A DNA stretch of 38,513 nt. Origin: Metasolibacillus meyeri. GTDB lineage: Bacteria > Bacillota > Bacilli > Bacillales_A > Planococcaceae. Position 1 is the stretch's first letter. Each line of letters opens with the position of its first letter. Positions 15,609 to 23,080 of this stretch are shown in pieces. The notes under the pieces are model-generated. The model did not search any database and was not told the origin of the DNA. It saw only the letters and a list, made by a program, of their open reading frames with translations. The position numbers were made by a program, and so were the translations under genes. The stretch covers positions 1 to 38,513 of the forward strand of contig NZ_PYWN01000141.1 of NCBI RefSeq assembly GCF_003049505.1, read 5' to 3'.

Positions 15609-15700
15609 GAAAAAGCTTTTTCATTAACTACAACGAAATCAGCAGTGGATTATTCTCAACAAAATGAAAAAACTGCTCCAATTATTTTTGGAACAGTTTT
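15609..15700 (-). promoter_or_regulatory. leader of the ECF sigma operon with terminator-like hairpin and palindrome
   Basis: AAAACTGCTCCAA (15669-15681) and TTGGAACAGTTTT (15688-15700) form a 13-bp stem with one mismatch; read toward the sigma gene it ends in six T residues. GAAAAAGCTTTTTC (15609-15622) is a perfect palindrome just before the RBS. No gene lies upstream on the minus strand before another terminator at 15.82 kb, so the hairpin either ends a short leader RNA or insulates the operon promoter. Confidence 0.45.
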
Positions 15701-15810
15701 AAATATAGCTAAATTATTCACTTGATTGGTGCTAAAAATAAGAGCTTCACAACAGGATAAAATGCATTATGTATTGAATTGAAGGAGAGAGCCCCCTAGT
15801 AGCAAGACTA

Positions 15811-15843
15811 TGAAAAAAACACTCGTATAAATCCCGAGTGTTT
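15811..15843 (-). terminator. terminator of the 31-residue membrane peptide gene
   Basis: AAACACTCG (15817-15825) and CGAGTGTTT (15835-15843) form a 9-bp stem; on the minus strand seven T residues follow. Confidence 0.85.
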
Positions 15844-15880
15844 CGCAATCGTTGCCTAATCAAATGAAGAAGTAAAAAGA

Positions 15881-15976
15881 TTAGTCTTTTTTAGCAAATG
15901 GTTTGCCTTCGTAACCACCAGTGAAAATTGCAGTTAAGAATGCTACACAAATACCAAGAATTAATAATAATTTCAT
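15881..15976 (-). CDS. 31-residue single-pass membrane peptide
   Basis: ATG 15976 is preceded by GGAGGATACTTCC, an ideal RBS. The product begins MKLLLILGICVAFLTAIFTG: a 17-20-residue hydrophobic helix followed by a short polar tail GYEGKPFAKKD. A good terminator lies 38 bases after the stop, so this is a complete small transcription unit. The longer frame reaching 16078 has no RBS at its start and is not used. I do not recognise the family; small membrane peptides of this kind are common in Bacillales, some expressed in sporulation. Confidence 0.75.
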   Translation of the reverse strand: MKLLLILGICVAFLTAIFTGGYEGKPFAKKD

Positions 15977-16113
15977 GGAAGTATCCTCCTCATGTATATA
16001 AACTCTTTTATTAGTATAGCTTATAAATAGTAACTTTACTATGGTTATTTTGTGTCTAAATAGGTTAAAACTATACATTTTCGGGAAAAGAAAAGAAAAA
16101 GGAGGGGCTTAGA

Positions 16114-16293
16114 ATGGAGAAAAACAATCAACAACCGAGAAGTGGACAGATGGTGAATAATATGGAGGATTTAAAGCAGCTAGGCAAGCAAATGGAAAAT
16201 ATGAGAGATGGTCAGCAATTGGAGGAGAATGACCGCATAGTAGACCCACAGCAATTTGATAAAATAGAGGATAGAAATGAAAAAAGCCAATAA
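16114..16293 (+). CDS. 59-residue hydrophilic protein of unknown function
   Basis: ATG 16114 has a strong GGAGGGG seven bases upstream. The product starts MEKNNQQPRSGQMVNNMEDL and is rich in Gln, Asn, Glu and Met, with a short predicted helix (MEDLKQLGKQMENMRDGQQL) and no Cys or Trp. Such soluble low-complexity small proteins are frequent among sporulation and coat-associated genes of Bacillales, but nothing specific can be claimed. Its last codons and stop (AGC CAA TAA) form the first unit of repeat array C, and a 16-bp hairpin closes the transcript. Confidence 0.7.
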   Translation: MEKNNQQPRSGQMVNNMEDLKQLGKQMENMRDGQQLEENDRIVDPQQFDKIEDRNEKSQ

Positions 16294-16380
16294 AGTAGAG
16301 AAAGCACGGATAAAATGAAAAAGCGCAGATAAATCCGAGAGAACCGCAAATAAAATGAAAAAAGCGCAGATAAAACATGA
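16286..16380 (+). repeat. phased repeat array C (five units, about 20-bp period)
   Basis: The element (G/A)ATAAA recurs at 16289, 16309, 16328, 16349 and 16369, that is every 19-21 bases. Three of the copies are preceded by CGCA. The array runs from the stop codon of the 59-residue ORF to the terminator. Confidence 0.8.
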
Positions 16381-16413
16381 AAAGCTGTAGGTCACCTCCT
16401 ACAGCTTTTCATG
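16376..16413. terminator. 16-bp perfect hairpin between array C and the aldo/keto reductases
   Basis: CATGAAAAGCTGTAGG (16376-16391) and CCTACAGCTTTTCATG (16398-16413) with a 6-base loop. There is no long U-tract on the plus strand, but the stem is very stable and is placed as a terminator. Confidence 0.8.
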
Positions 16414-16486
16414 TTAAAGATTCGTTTCTCGAAATAATAGCTAATTCGGTATATAATGAAATTATCATGCTAAAGGAGGTATGACA

Positions 16487-17317
16487 ATGCACTTGCAAAG
16501 TACAAAAAGGTTAGCTAACGATGTGGAGATGCCGCTATTTGGTTTAGGTGTGTATAAAATGACAGATCGTGATGAAACAATTGCAGCAATTACGAAAGCC
16601 TTGCAGGTCGGCTATCGGGCAGTGGATACAGCGGCACTTTATTACAATGAAGCTGAAGTAGGCGAAGCGATTCGTCATTCTGGTGTACCGCGTGAAGAAA
16701 TCTTTGTTACGACAAAGGTGTGGAATTCGGATCAAGGTTATGACAACACGTTGCGTGCCTTTGAAACATCGCTTAAAAAATTAAATATGGATTATATTGA
16801 TTTATATTTAACACATTGGCCTGTGGTGGAAAAATTTGTTGATACATATAGGGCGATTGAACGTCTTTATGATGAGAAGTTAATTCGTGTGCCAGGTGTA
16901 TCCAATCATCATCAGCATCATTTAGAACAACTTCTCGCAAAGGCAAATATTGCACCAACAGTTAATCAAATAGAAGTACATCCGTATTTATCACAGCAAG
17001 ATTTGCGTGCATTTTGTGCACAACAGGATATTGCTGTCACAGCATGGTCGCCATTAGGGCGTGGAGGCGTATTGGTGGATGAAACGATTCAATCAATTGC
17101 AGCCGCGCATGGAAAGTCGCCAGCACAAATTGTGCTACGCTGGCATTTGCAAAATGATATTATTGTCATTCCAAAGTCAGTAACACCACAGCGCATTGAA
17201 GAAAATGCGCAAATCTTTGACTTTGAATTAGCAGAGCAAGATATGCATAAGTTAGATGCATTAAATCAAAATAAACGCTTTGGGCAAGACCCAGATAATT
17301 TTAAATTTGATTTTTAA
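16487..17317 (+). CDS. aldo/keto reductase, first of a tandem pair
   Basis: 276 residues from ATG 16487, seven bases after AAGGAGGT (ATG 16481 abuts the RBS). NADPH-dependent TIM-barrel carbonyl reductase of the 2,5-diketo-gluconate/YtbE-like group. The catalytic tetrad is complete: D47 (AVDTAALYYNE), Y52, K77 (TTKVW), H110 (LTHWP); cofactor-site IPKSVTPQRIEEN is near the C-terminus. Both this and the next gene carry an unusual SNHHQHHLE where most relatives have SNFxxHHL. The physiological substrate is unknown; the family detoxifies aldehydes and methylglyoxal. The second gene starts 15 bases later, so they form an operon. Confidence 0.95.
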   Translation: MHLQSTKRLANDVEMPLFGLGVYKMTDRDETIAAITKALQVGYRAVDTAALYYNEAEVGEAIRHSGVPREEIFVTTKVWNSDQGYDNTLRAFETSLKKLNMDYIDLYLTHWPVVEKFVDTYRAIERLYDEKLIRVPGVSNHHQHHLEQLLAKANIAPTVNQIEVHPYLSQQDLRAFCAQQDIAVTAWSPLGRGGVLVDETIQSIAAAHGKSPAQIVLRWHLQNDIIVIPKSVTPQRIEENAQIFDFELAEQDMHKLDALNQNKRFGQDPDNFKFDF

Positions 17318-17332
17318 GGGGGATATTTATTC

Positions 17333-18154
17333 ATGACAATTTCACAAACAATTACATTAGCAAATGGCGTAGAAATGCCACGCATCGGCTACGGTGTATT
17401 CCGTATGAAAGAGCATGAAGTAGCAGTTGATGGTGTGACAGAAGCGCTAAAGGCAGGTTATCGTGCAATTGATACAGCAGCGATTTATCAAAACGAGGAA
17501 GCAGTAGGAGAGGCCATTAAAGCTTCTGGTATCGATCGTTCTGAATTATTTATTACGACAAAAGTTTGGAACGCTGATCAAGGCTTTGACAATACATTAC
17601 GTGCTTTTGAAACATCATTAAAAAAGCTAAATTTAGATTATATCGACTTATATTTAACGCATTGGCCAAAGCCGACATTAGCGGACACATATAAAGCGAT
17701 TGAGCGCCTTTACGATGAAAAGCTCATCCGTGTGCCAGGTGTTTCGAATCATCATCAGCATCATTTAGAGGAAGTATTTGCAGTAGCGAATGTTAAGCCG
17801 ATGGTAAATCAAATTGAGTGTCATCCATCTTTATCACAGGATGCATTACGTGCATTTTGCGTGGAGCATAATATCGCTGTAACAGCATGGGCTCCACTTG
17901 GCACAGGCATTGTTTTCACACATCCTGTTGTGAAAAATTTAGCTGAAAAATACGGAAAAACACCAGCGCAAATCGTACTACGTTGGCATTTAGAAATAGG
18001 CAATATTGCCATTCCGAAATCTGTAACACCAGAGCGTATTAAAGAAAATCTAGATGTGTTTGGCTTTGCATTAGCAGCAGATGAGGTTGCAGCGATTACC
18101 GCATTAAATACATTCCACCGTACAAGTGCTGACCCTGATAATTTTGACTTTTAA
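17333..18154 (+). CDS. aldo/keto reductase, second of a tandem pair
   Basis: 273 residues, ATG 17333 after AAGGGGGA. More than half of its residues match the preceding gene by eye, and the block DNTLRAFETSLKKLN...DYIDLYLTHWP and the block AIERLYDEKLIRVPGVSN are nearly identical, while third codon positions have diverged, so the duplication is old and under purifying selection. Tetrad D47, Y52, K77, H110; IPKSVTPERIKEN binds the cofactor phosphate region. It shares SNHHQHHLE with its neighbour. The different C-terminal loops (GRGGVLVDE against GTGIVFTHP) suggest different substrates. Confidence 0.95.
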   Translation: MTISQTITLANGVEMPRIGYGVFRMKEHEVAVDGVTEALKAGYRAIDTAAIYQNEEAVGEAIKASGIDRSELFITTKVWNADQGFDNTLRAFETSLKKLNLDYIDLYLTHWPKPTLADTYKAIERLYDEKLIRVPGVSNHHQHHLEEVFAVANVKPMVNQIECHPSLSQDALRAFCVEHNIAVTAWAPLGTGIVFTHPVVKNLAEKYGKTPAQIVLRWHLEIGNIAIPKSVTPERIKENLDVFGFALAADEVAAITALNTFHRTSADPDNFDF

Positions 18155-18231
18155 TTGTGAAAGCTGCCAAAAGGGCAACAATCTATGATAAAATGTGAAT
18201 TGTATATCTATATAATAGGGAGGATTTTCCG

Positions 18232-18456
18232 ATGGCATCAGTATCACATGCGAATGCAAAAATTACACCAGAGCGTTTAGAAGAAGCGTTAGTAACACGC
18301 GACCGCTTAATGATTGAATTATTAGTGCAAGTATTAGATGAGCAACTAGTTATCGAACGCCCAATTTTACGTGAGCGTTTAGGTAACTTAGTACAATTAT
18401 CTGACAGCGACGATGAATTAAAAGAAACAATTTTTGCTTTAATTAACAAGCTATAA
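18232..18456 (+). CDS. 74-residue protein of unknown function
   Basis: ATG 18232 follows GGGAGG at nine bases, and a TATAAT-like box lies upstream. The product starts MASVSHANAKITPERLEEAL and is acidic and almost entirely helical, with leucine-rich amphipathic stretches (MIELLVQVLDEQLVIE, ELKETIFALINKL). No signal or membrane segment is seen. I do not recognise the family. It is a single gene with its own promoter and a shared bidirectional terminator, convergent with the LysE-family gene. Confidence 0.8.
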   Translation: MASVSHANAKITPERLEEALVTRDRLMIELLVQVLDEQLVIERPILRERLGNLVQLSDSDDELKETIFALINKL

Positions 18457-18460
18457 AAAT

Positions 18461-18496
18461 AAATGGCTGTTGGGATTACTTTCCCAGCAGCCATTT
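18461..18496. terminator. bidirectional terminator between convergent genes
   Basis: AAATGGCTGTTGGGA (18461-18475) and TCCCAGCAGCCATTT (18482-18496) form a 15-bp stem with one mismatch, between the 74-residue gene and the LysE-family gene. Confidence 0.85.
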
Positions 18497-18502
18497 GCCT
18501 TG

Positions 18503-19126
18503 TTAATTGGCCTTCTCCAAAGCTAACTTCACACCAAATAAGATCAGTACAGCGCCTGTGACACCTTCCATCACTTTTTGTGTTGATGGTTTATTCATAA
18601 ATGCACGAATTTGGTGAAGCAAGTAAATATAGCCGACAAACCAAGCAGCAGTTAATGCTGTGTATGTGATACCCATAATGAAAAATGGCAGCAGTGGATC
18701 GCTATTTGTTGCTAAAAACTGCGGTAAAAACGTTAAGAAAAAGACCGCTACTTTCGGGTTAAGCAAATTCGTTAAAAAGCCTTGCGTAAAGCTTGATTTG
18801 CTATCATTTTTATGTGATGCAGCATCGACAAGCTGTGGCTTTCTCTTCGTCATGGCAATCAATGTTTTTACACCAAGATATAGTAAATAAATAGCACCGA
18901 TATATTTAATGATAGAAAAGGCTACAGCAGACTTCACAATAATTGCTGACAGCCCAAGCACAGCAGCCGATGTATGAATCATTAAAGCACATAATGTCCC
19001 AGCCATCGTTTGTAGACCAGCCTTCTTACTAATGAGCAACGTATTTTTTGTGACAATTGCTGTATCAGGACCAGGTAAAATAATAAGCATGATACACATA
19101 AATAGATAGAGTAAAAAGTTTTCCAT
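18503..19126 (-). CDS. LysE/RhtB-family amino-acid exporter
   Basis: 207 residues from ATG 19126 (TGAGG six bases upstream; ATGs at 19138 and 19132 overlap that site). Polytopic membrane protein with about six hydrophobic segments. The family motif LPGPDTAIVTKNTL lies in the first helix, followed by GLQTMAGTLCALMIHT and GFLTNLLNPKVAVFFLTFLPQF, all typical of the LysE/RhtB superfamily that exports amino acids such as homoserine lactone, threonine or leucine. The substrate cannot be assigned. It is monocistronic and convergent with the 74-residue gene. Confidence 0.94.
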   Translation of the reverse strand: MENFLLYLFMCIMLIILPGPDTAIVTKNTLLISKKAGLQTMAGTLCALMIHTSAAVLGLSAIIVKSAVAFSIIKYIGAIYLLYLGVKTLIAMTKRKPQLVDAASHKNDSKSSFTQGFLTNLLNPKVAVFFLTFLPQFLATNSDPLLPFFIMGITYTALTAAWFVGYIYLLHQIRAFMNKPSTQKVMEGVTGAVLILFGVKLALEKAN

Positions 19127-19195
19127 GAGCATCCTCATTTCTCATATATGCTGTTTGCTCAATATTTTAGCAGAAATGATTGAAAATTCGCAATA

Positions 19196-20032
19196 CTATT
19201 TATCGATAATGGTAATATGCTCATGTGTGAATGGATGATGGAATTCAAGCTGTATCGCATGTAATTCATAGTCATTCGTTGCGGTTTGACGCGCATTATA
19301 TAATGTATCACCGATGATTGGGTGACCTAAATGTGCCATATGGACACGAATTTGATGCGTGCGTCCTGTTTCCAATACAACATGCACAATACAGCTATTT
19401 TTAAAACGCTGTACGACTTCATAATGAGTCACTGCATGCTGACCAGAGGTTGAAACAACGCGACGTGTATTGTGATGACGGTCTTTGCCAATCGGTTCAT
19501 TAATGACACCTGTATCTGTACGAAGATTCCCTTGTACTTCCGCAGCATATTTGCGAATAATAGTTTTTTCTTCAATCATACGGTCAAAAATAGATTTCGC
19601 AATTGGATGTTTAGCGACAAGTAGCAGTCCTTTCGTCCCTTGATCAAGGCGATGCACATGCTCCGCATAACTACCACCGTTTTGCTTTATATGTGCCATG
19701 ACATGATTCATGCATGTATCTGTATCGTTTGCATCATTCGGATGTGTGGACATTCCTTTTGGCTTCGAAACGATTAAACAATGCTCATCCTCATAGCGAA
19801 TAGTCACCTCGCATTGAGCAACAGGCTGATAGCTTGATGGAGAGCTGGTGAAATCAAATTTTAACAACGTTCCAACAGCAAGAGGCTCCTTCCATATAGC
19901 GGGAGTCCCATCCTGTAATGTAATCGCCTTTGCCATGCGTAATTCATGGACGATTTTTTTGCCTAAGCGCCAATTTTCACGCAAAAGCTGCTCAATTGTG
20001 AGCCCTTCTTGTTGAACTATATAAGTAAACAT
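19196..20032 (-). CDS. RluA-family pseudouridine synthase
   Basis: 278 residues from ATG 20032 with AGGAGGAAATTT upstream; a longer frame to 20074 has no RBS and runs through the preceding terminator. It converts uridine to pseudouridine in rRNA or tRNA. The catalytic aspartate is D130 in HVHRLDQGTKGLLLVAK; further family elements are KPKGMSTHPND, RKYAAEVQG, and ETGRTHQIRVHMAHLGHPIIGD. The usual T-S-G after the HRLD motif reads TKG. There is an S4-like N-terminal region (VQQEGLTIEQLLRE). The specific target cannot be read; Bacillus carries several paralogues (YhcT, YjbO, YlyB). Confidence 0.95.
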   Translation of the reverse strand: MFTYIVQQEGLTIEQLLRENWRLGKKIVHELRMAKAITLQDGTPAIWKEPLAVGTLLKFDFTSSPSSYQPVAQCEVTIRYEDEHCLIVSKPKGMSTHPNDANDTDTCMNHVMAHIKQNGGSYAEHVHRLDQGTKGLLLVAKHPIAKSIFDRMIEEKTIIRKYAAEVQGNLRTDTGVINEPIGKDRHHNTRRVVSTSGQHAVTHYEVVQRFKNSCIVHVVLETGRTHQIRVHMAHLGHPIIGDTLYNARQTATNDYELHAIQLEFHHPFTHEHITIIDK

Positions 20033-20052
20033 AAATTTCCTCCTAAAAAATA

Positions 20053-20084
20053 AGAGGCGGTCGGATAAGCCCAAACACGCCTCT
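20053..20084 (-). terminator. terminator of the bdbC/thioredoxin pair
   Basis: AGAGGCG (20053-20059) and CGCCTCT (20078-20084) form a short stem; on the minus strand TATTTTTT follows, immediately before the RBS of the pseudouridine synthase gene. Confidence 0.7.
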
Positions 20085-20111
20085 CAAAGTAAAATGCCTT
20101 CTTTTTATATA

Positions 20112-20582
20112 TTATTGTGCACTAATGTTTTGGAAAAAGCTATTAATTGTATCAACATCATAGTCGCCAACCATACGCGTTACTTCTTGCCCTTTGTCGA
20201 AATAAATTAATGTTGGTGTAGCCTCTAAATTATATTTATTCCATTGCTCTGGAAACTCTAAAACATTCAATTGGTCAATATGGATCCCTGATTCGTCCGC
20301 TGCTGGCATTAGTTTTGGTGTCATTTGCTTACAATACATACATTCTGGGCTGAATATATAAGCATAAACGGGTTCACCTGTTGCAATTTTCTTTTCTAAT
20401 GCATCTGGTAAAATAATATTTTGATAGTTTTTATCATCAAGTTGGTCAATTGTAGATTGTCTTAAGTTTTTTGTACCGTACGGGTTATTTTCTAATTTAC
20501 TGTTGTTGGACATATTTGTTAATACGATAATCGCTGCGAACAGTACAACGATAATGCCGCCAAAAATAGCGAGTTTCTTCAT
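20112..20582 (-). CDS. membrane-anchored thioredoxin-like thiol-disulfide protein
   Basis: 156 residues. A signal-anchor helix (about 4-23, LAIFGGIIVVLFAAIIVLTN) is followed by an extracytoplasmic thioredoxin fold with the active site SPECMYCKQM and the cis-proline region EATPTLIYFDKGQ. With the adjacent DsbB/BdbC-type oxidase it forms an exported disulfide-forming pair: the membrane protein reoxidises the thioredoxin, which oxidises secreted substrates. Its RBS (AAAGGAGG) lies inside the end of bdbC and its ATG is one base after the bdbC stop, so the two are tightly coupled. Confidence 0.93.
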   Translation of the reverse strand: MKKLAIFGGIIVVLFAAIIVLTNMSNNSKLENNPYGTKNLRQSTIDQLDDKNYQNIILPDALEKKIATGEPVYAYIFSPECMYCKQMTPKLMPAADESGIHIDQLNVLEFPEQWNKYNLEATPTLIYFDKGQEVTRMVGDYDVDTINSFFQNISAQ

Positions 20583-20583
20583 C

Positions 20584-21009
20584 TTATTTTTCCTCCTTTA
20601 AAACGCGTAACATGTAAAAGCTAATTGCTGCAATTATGACGAAAGCTGTTAATGCTAAAAATGGGATTGTAATAAACCCGAGCAAATTAATATATTGTCC
20701 TGTACAAGGAACAAGGCCGCAAGCAGGAGCTGATGCTTGTAAAAAATCTAGCTTTTGGATGCCGTAATGATAAAGGGAAATGCTTCCACCAATACAAGCA
20801 AATACAGCGGTTGTTAAGGCGATGCGTGCATTTTTCTGTATGTAAGCAACCGTCGTCAAAATGACAATTGGATACATAAGAATTCGTTGATACCAGCACA
20901 TTTCGCAAGGGGTGTACTGCCTAATTTCAGAGAAATAGAGCGAACCTAATGTTGCTACTAGAGACACGACCCAAATAGCAAGCAAGCCATTTTCTAATTT
21001 TTTGTTCAT
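20584..21009 (-). CDS. bdbC: DsbB-family disulfide oxidoreductase BdbC
   Basis: 141 residues from ATG 21009 (TAGGAG upstream; the longer frame to 21030 lacks an RBS). Four predicted membrane helices. The first redox pair is in TPCEMCWYQRILMYP, which also shows the quinone-site arginine; the second pair is in PACGLVPCTGQ in the second outer loop. It transfers electrons from a partner thioredoxin to the quinone pool. Length and motifs match Bacillus BdbC/BdbB (about 140-148 aa). It is divergent from the GAF-kinase gene across about 200 bases, which must hold both promoters. Confidence 0.95.
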   Translation of the reverse strand: MNKKLENGLLAIWVVSLVATLGSLYFSEIRQYTPCEMCWYQRILMYPIVILTTVAYIQKNARIALTTAVFACIGGSISLYHYGIQKLDFLQASAPACGLVPCTGQYINLLGFITIPFLALTAFVIIAAISFYMLRVLKEEK

Positions 21010-21209
21010 AGTTGTTCTCCTACATGTCAAAATGAATGATACGTATTGATTATAGATAAAAGACTAGGAGAAGTAAATTGTTTAGAATTTGAATACTTTG
21101 TGAGTAAGATTTCACAATTGATTAATTTCAGCCAAAAGTATGAGCGGGGTATACATGCATTTAGAGGTATTTCAATGATATGATAATGGAAAGAACTTAG
21201 AGGTGAATC

Positions 21210-22322
21210 ATGGGCTTAAATCATTCAAACATTACGATATTAAAAGAAATTGCTGAACTATTAAATGAAGAAACCGAAATGATTCCGATGCTCAAAGGGG
21301 CTTTATTCAAATTTTTAAGTGGTACGAAGTTTGATACGGGGTGGATTTTCTTTATTGATAATAAAGGAAAATCCAAATTAGTGGCACATGAAAACTTACC
21401 AGAGGCTTTAGCTAAAAACGGTTGCCAACATTTAAGTAGAGGTGGCTGCTGGTGCGTATCACGCTATCGCAATAATGAGTTGATGAAAGCTTCGAATATT
21501 ATTGAATGCCAGCGCATTGAAAGTGCAATGGTAGATAGCGATGATGATACAGGTGGCATCACACACCATGCAACAGTTCCACTACAATCTGGGCAGGAGC
21601 GCTTTGGTATTTTAAATGTCGCCTCTCAAAATACGGTACGTTTTACGGAGGAAGAGCTTGAGCTTTTAGAATCCGTTGCCTTTCAAATGGGCTCGGCTAT
21701 TAAAAGGATTCATCTAACGAATGAGCAACAGGAAATTGCATTAGTGCAAGAGCGCAATCGATTGGCACGGGATTTACATGATTCTGTTAATCAGCTTTTA
21801 TTTTCGGTTACACTAACATCACGTGCTGGCATTGAGATGAGTGACCAGCCTGAAATCAAGGAAACCTTTAAAGAAATTCAAGAGCTTACACAGGAAGCTT
21901 TAACGGAAATGCGTGCACTCATTTGGCAACTGCGCCCGAAAGGTCTTGAAAGCGGATTAATTGAAGCGATTAAAGTATATGCAGAAATGTTAGGCTTAAA
22001 GCTGATTGTCAATGTTTCAGGCGTTATTCAGCTACCTTCACGTATTGAGGAAACGTTATTCCGCATTGCACAGGAAGGGCTGAATAATATACGGCGTCAT
22101 GCAGGTGTCAAAATAGCGGAGCTTTATGTTACGGTGACGCAAACAGATATTTTACTCGTTATTAAGGATGAGGGACGAGGCTTTGTGATTGATCCAAAAG
22201 TTAGAATACCATCAGTCGGTATTCAATCAATTAAAGATCGAGCGCATGCAATTGGAGGCACAGCTGATTGGGTGAGTGAAATTGGCAAGGGGACGGAATT
22301 ATTAATCCGCCTGCCGTATTAG
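21210..22322 (+). CDS. GAF-domain sensor histidine kinase, YhcY/AirS type
   Basis: 370 residues, ATG 21210 after AGAGGTG. An N-terminal GAF domain (about 10-165) contains four cysteines, C72, C80, C82 and C100 (GCQHLSRGGCWCVSRY, IIECQRI). The kinase part follows: HisKA_3 helix with phospho-acceptor H190 (ERNRLARDLHDSVNQLLF), then HATPase (RIAQEGLNNIRRHA, IKDEGRGFVID, GIQSIKDRAHAIGGTADW). No membrane segment, so it is a soluble sensor. The cysteine pattern recalls S. aureus AirS, whose GAF domain was reported to hold an oxygen/redox-responsive 2Fe-2S cluster; B. subtilis YhcY is the Bacillus relative. The cognate regulator starts 12 bases downstream. Divergent disulfide-forming genes make a redox regulon plausible. 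Confidence 0.93.
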   Translation: MGLNHSNITILKEIAELLNEETEMIPMLKGALFKFLSGTKFDTGWIFFIDNKGKSKLVAHENLPEALAKNGCQHLSRGGCWCVSRYRNNELMKASNIIECQRIESAMVDSDDDTGGITHHATVPLQSGQERFGILNVASQNTVRFTEEELELLESVAFQMGSAIKRIHLTNEQQEIALVQERNRLARDLHDSVNQLLFSVTLTSRAGIEMSDQPEIKETFKEIQELTQEALTEMRALIWQLRPKGLESGLIEAIKVYAEMLGLKLIVNVSGVIQLPSRIEETLFRIAQEGLNNIRRHAGVKIAELYVTVTQTDILLVIKDEGRGFVIDPKVRIPSVGIQSIKDRAHAIGGTADWVSEIGKGTELLIRLPY

Positions 22323-22333
22323 GGGGGAATAGA

Positions 22334-22984
22334 ATGATACGTGTCTTAATTGCAGACGACCATCATGTAGTAAGAAGAGGCTTGCTCTTCTTTTTAAAGA
22401 CGCAAAAGGATATCGAAGTTGTAGGAGAAGCAAAAAATGGCATGGAAGCTGTGCAATTGGTGAAAGAGGTGCAGCCTGATGTCGTATTAATGGATTTAGT
22501 GATGCCTGAAATGGATGGTATTCAAGCAACGAAGCGTATAAAAGCATTGTATCCAGCCATTAAGGTACTAATGCTCACGAGCTTTGCCGATAAAGACCAT
22601 GTGTTGCCAGCAATCGATGCAGGTGCATCTGGCTATCAGCTAAAGGATATTGAGCCAGATGATTTAGTGCATACAATCCGTCAAATTATGCGTGGAGAAA
22701 ATATGCTGCATCCAGAGGCAACAACGCAGCTAGAGGAAGGCTTGCTTGAAGAGAAACAAAAGCTTCATGTAGTTAACCCATTAACACCGCGTGAGCAGGA
22801 CGTACTAGCAGAGCTAACGAAGGGCAAAAGCAACCGAGAAATCGCCTCTTCTTTATTTGTGACAGAGAAAACCGTGAAAACACATATATCCAATATTTTT
22901 GCTAAGCTACAAGTGCAAGACCGTACACAAGCTGCTTTATATGCGGTGAAGCACGGTTTGACAGAGGGTAGTGGGCAGGTGTGA
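22334..22984 (+). CDS. NarL/FixJ-family response regulator, YhcZ/AirR type
   Basis: 216 residues, RBS AGGGGGG. Receiver domain 1-120 with acidic pocket D8/D9, phosphorylation site D54 (VVLMDLVMPEMDG), T81 and K103 region (MLTSFAD, GYQLKD). A LuxR-type helix-turn-helix follows (about 145-210): LTPREQDVLAELTKGKSNRE, then VTEKTVKTHISNIFAKLQV. It is the partner of the upstream GAF kinase; targets are unknown, but the divergent bdbC operon is a natural candidate. The gene is followed by a terminator. Confidence 0.96.
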   Translation: MIRVLIADDHHVVRRGLLFFLKTQKDIEVVGEAKNGMEAVQLVKEVQPDVVLMDLVMPEMDGIQATKRIKALYPAIKVLMLTSFADKDHVLPAIDAGASGYQLKDIEPDDLVHTIRQIMRGENMLHPEATTQLEEGLLEEKQKLHVVNPLTPREQDVLAELTKGKSNREIASSLFVTEKTVKTHISNIFAKLQVQDRTQAALYAVKHGLTEGSGQV

Positions 22985-22990
22985 CAAAGA

Positions 22991-23040
22991 GGCATGTCTG
23001 AAATAGGTATTATCTGTTCAGACACGCCCCTGCTTTTTTG
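22991..23040 (+). terminator. terminator of the two-component operon
   Basis: GGCATGTCTGAA (22991-23002) and TTCAGACACGCC (23017-23028) pair with one mismatch; CCTGCTTTTTTG follows. Confidence 0.85.
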
Positions 23041-23080
23041 TTTGGGCTTTGCCCTGTGAAAGCTTCAACTTGACCATCAT

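Noticed and set aside
16109-16395. Two minus-strand ORFs (89 and 71 residues) rich in Phe/Cys/Ile
   Set aside because: They read through repeat array C and antisense to the small ORF; composition is an artefact of the periodic DNA.
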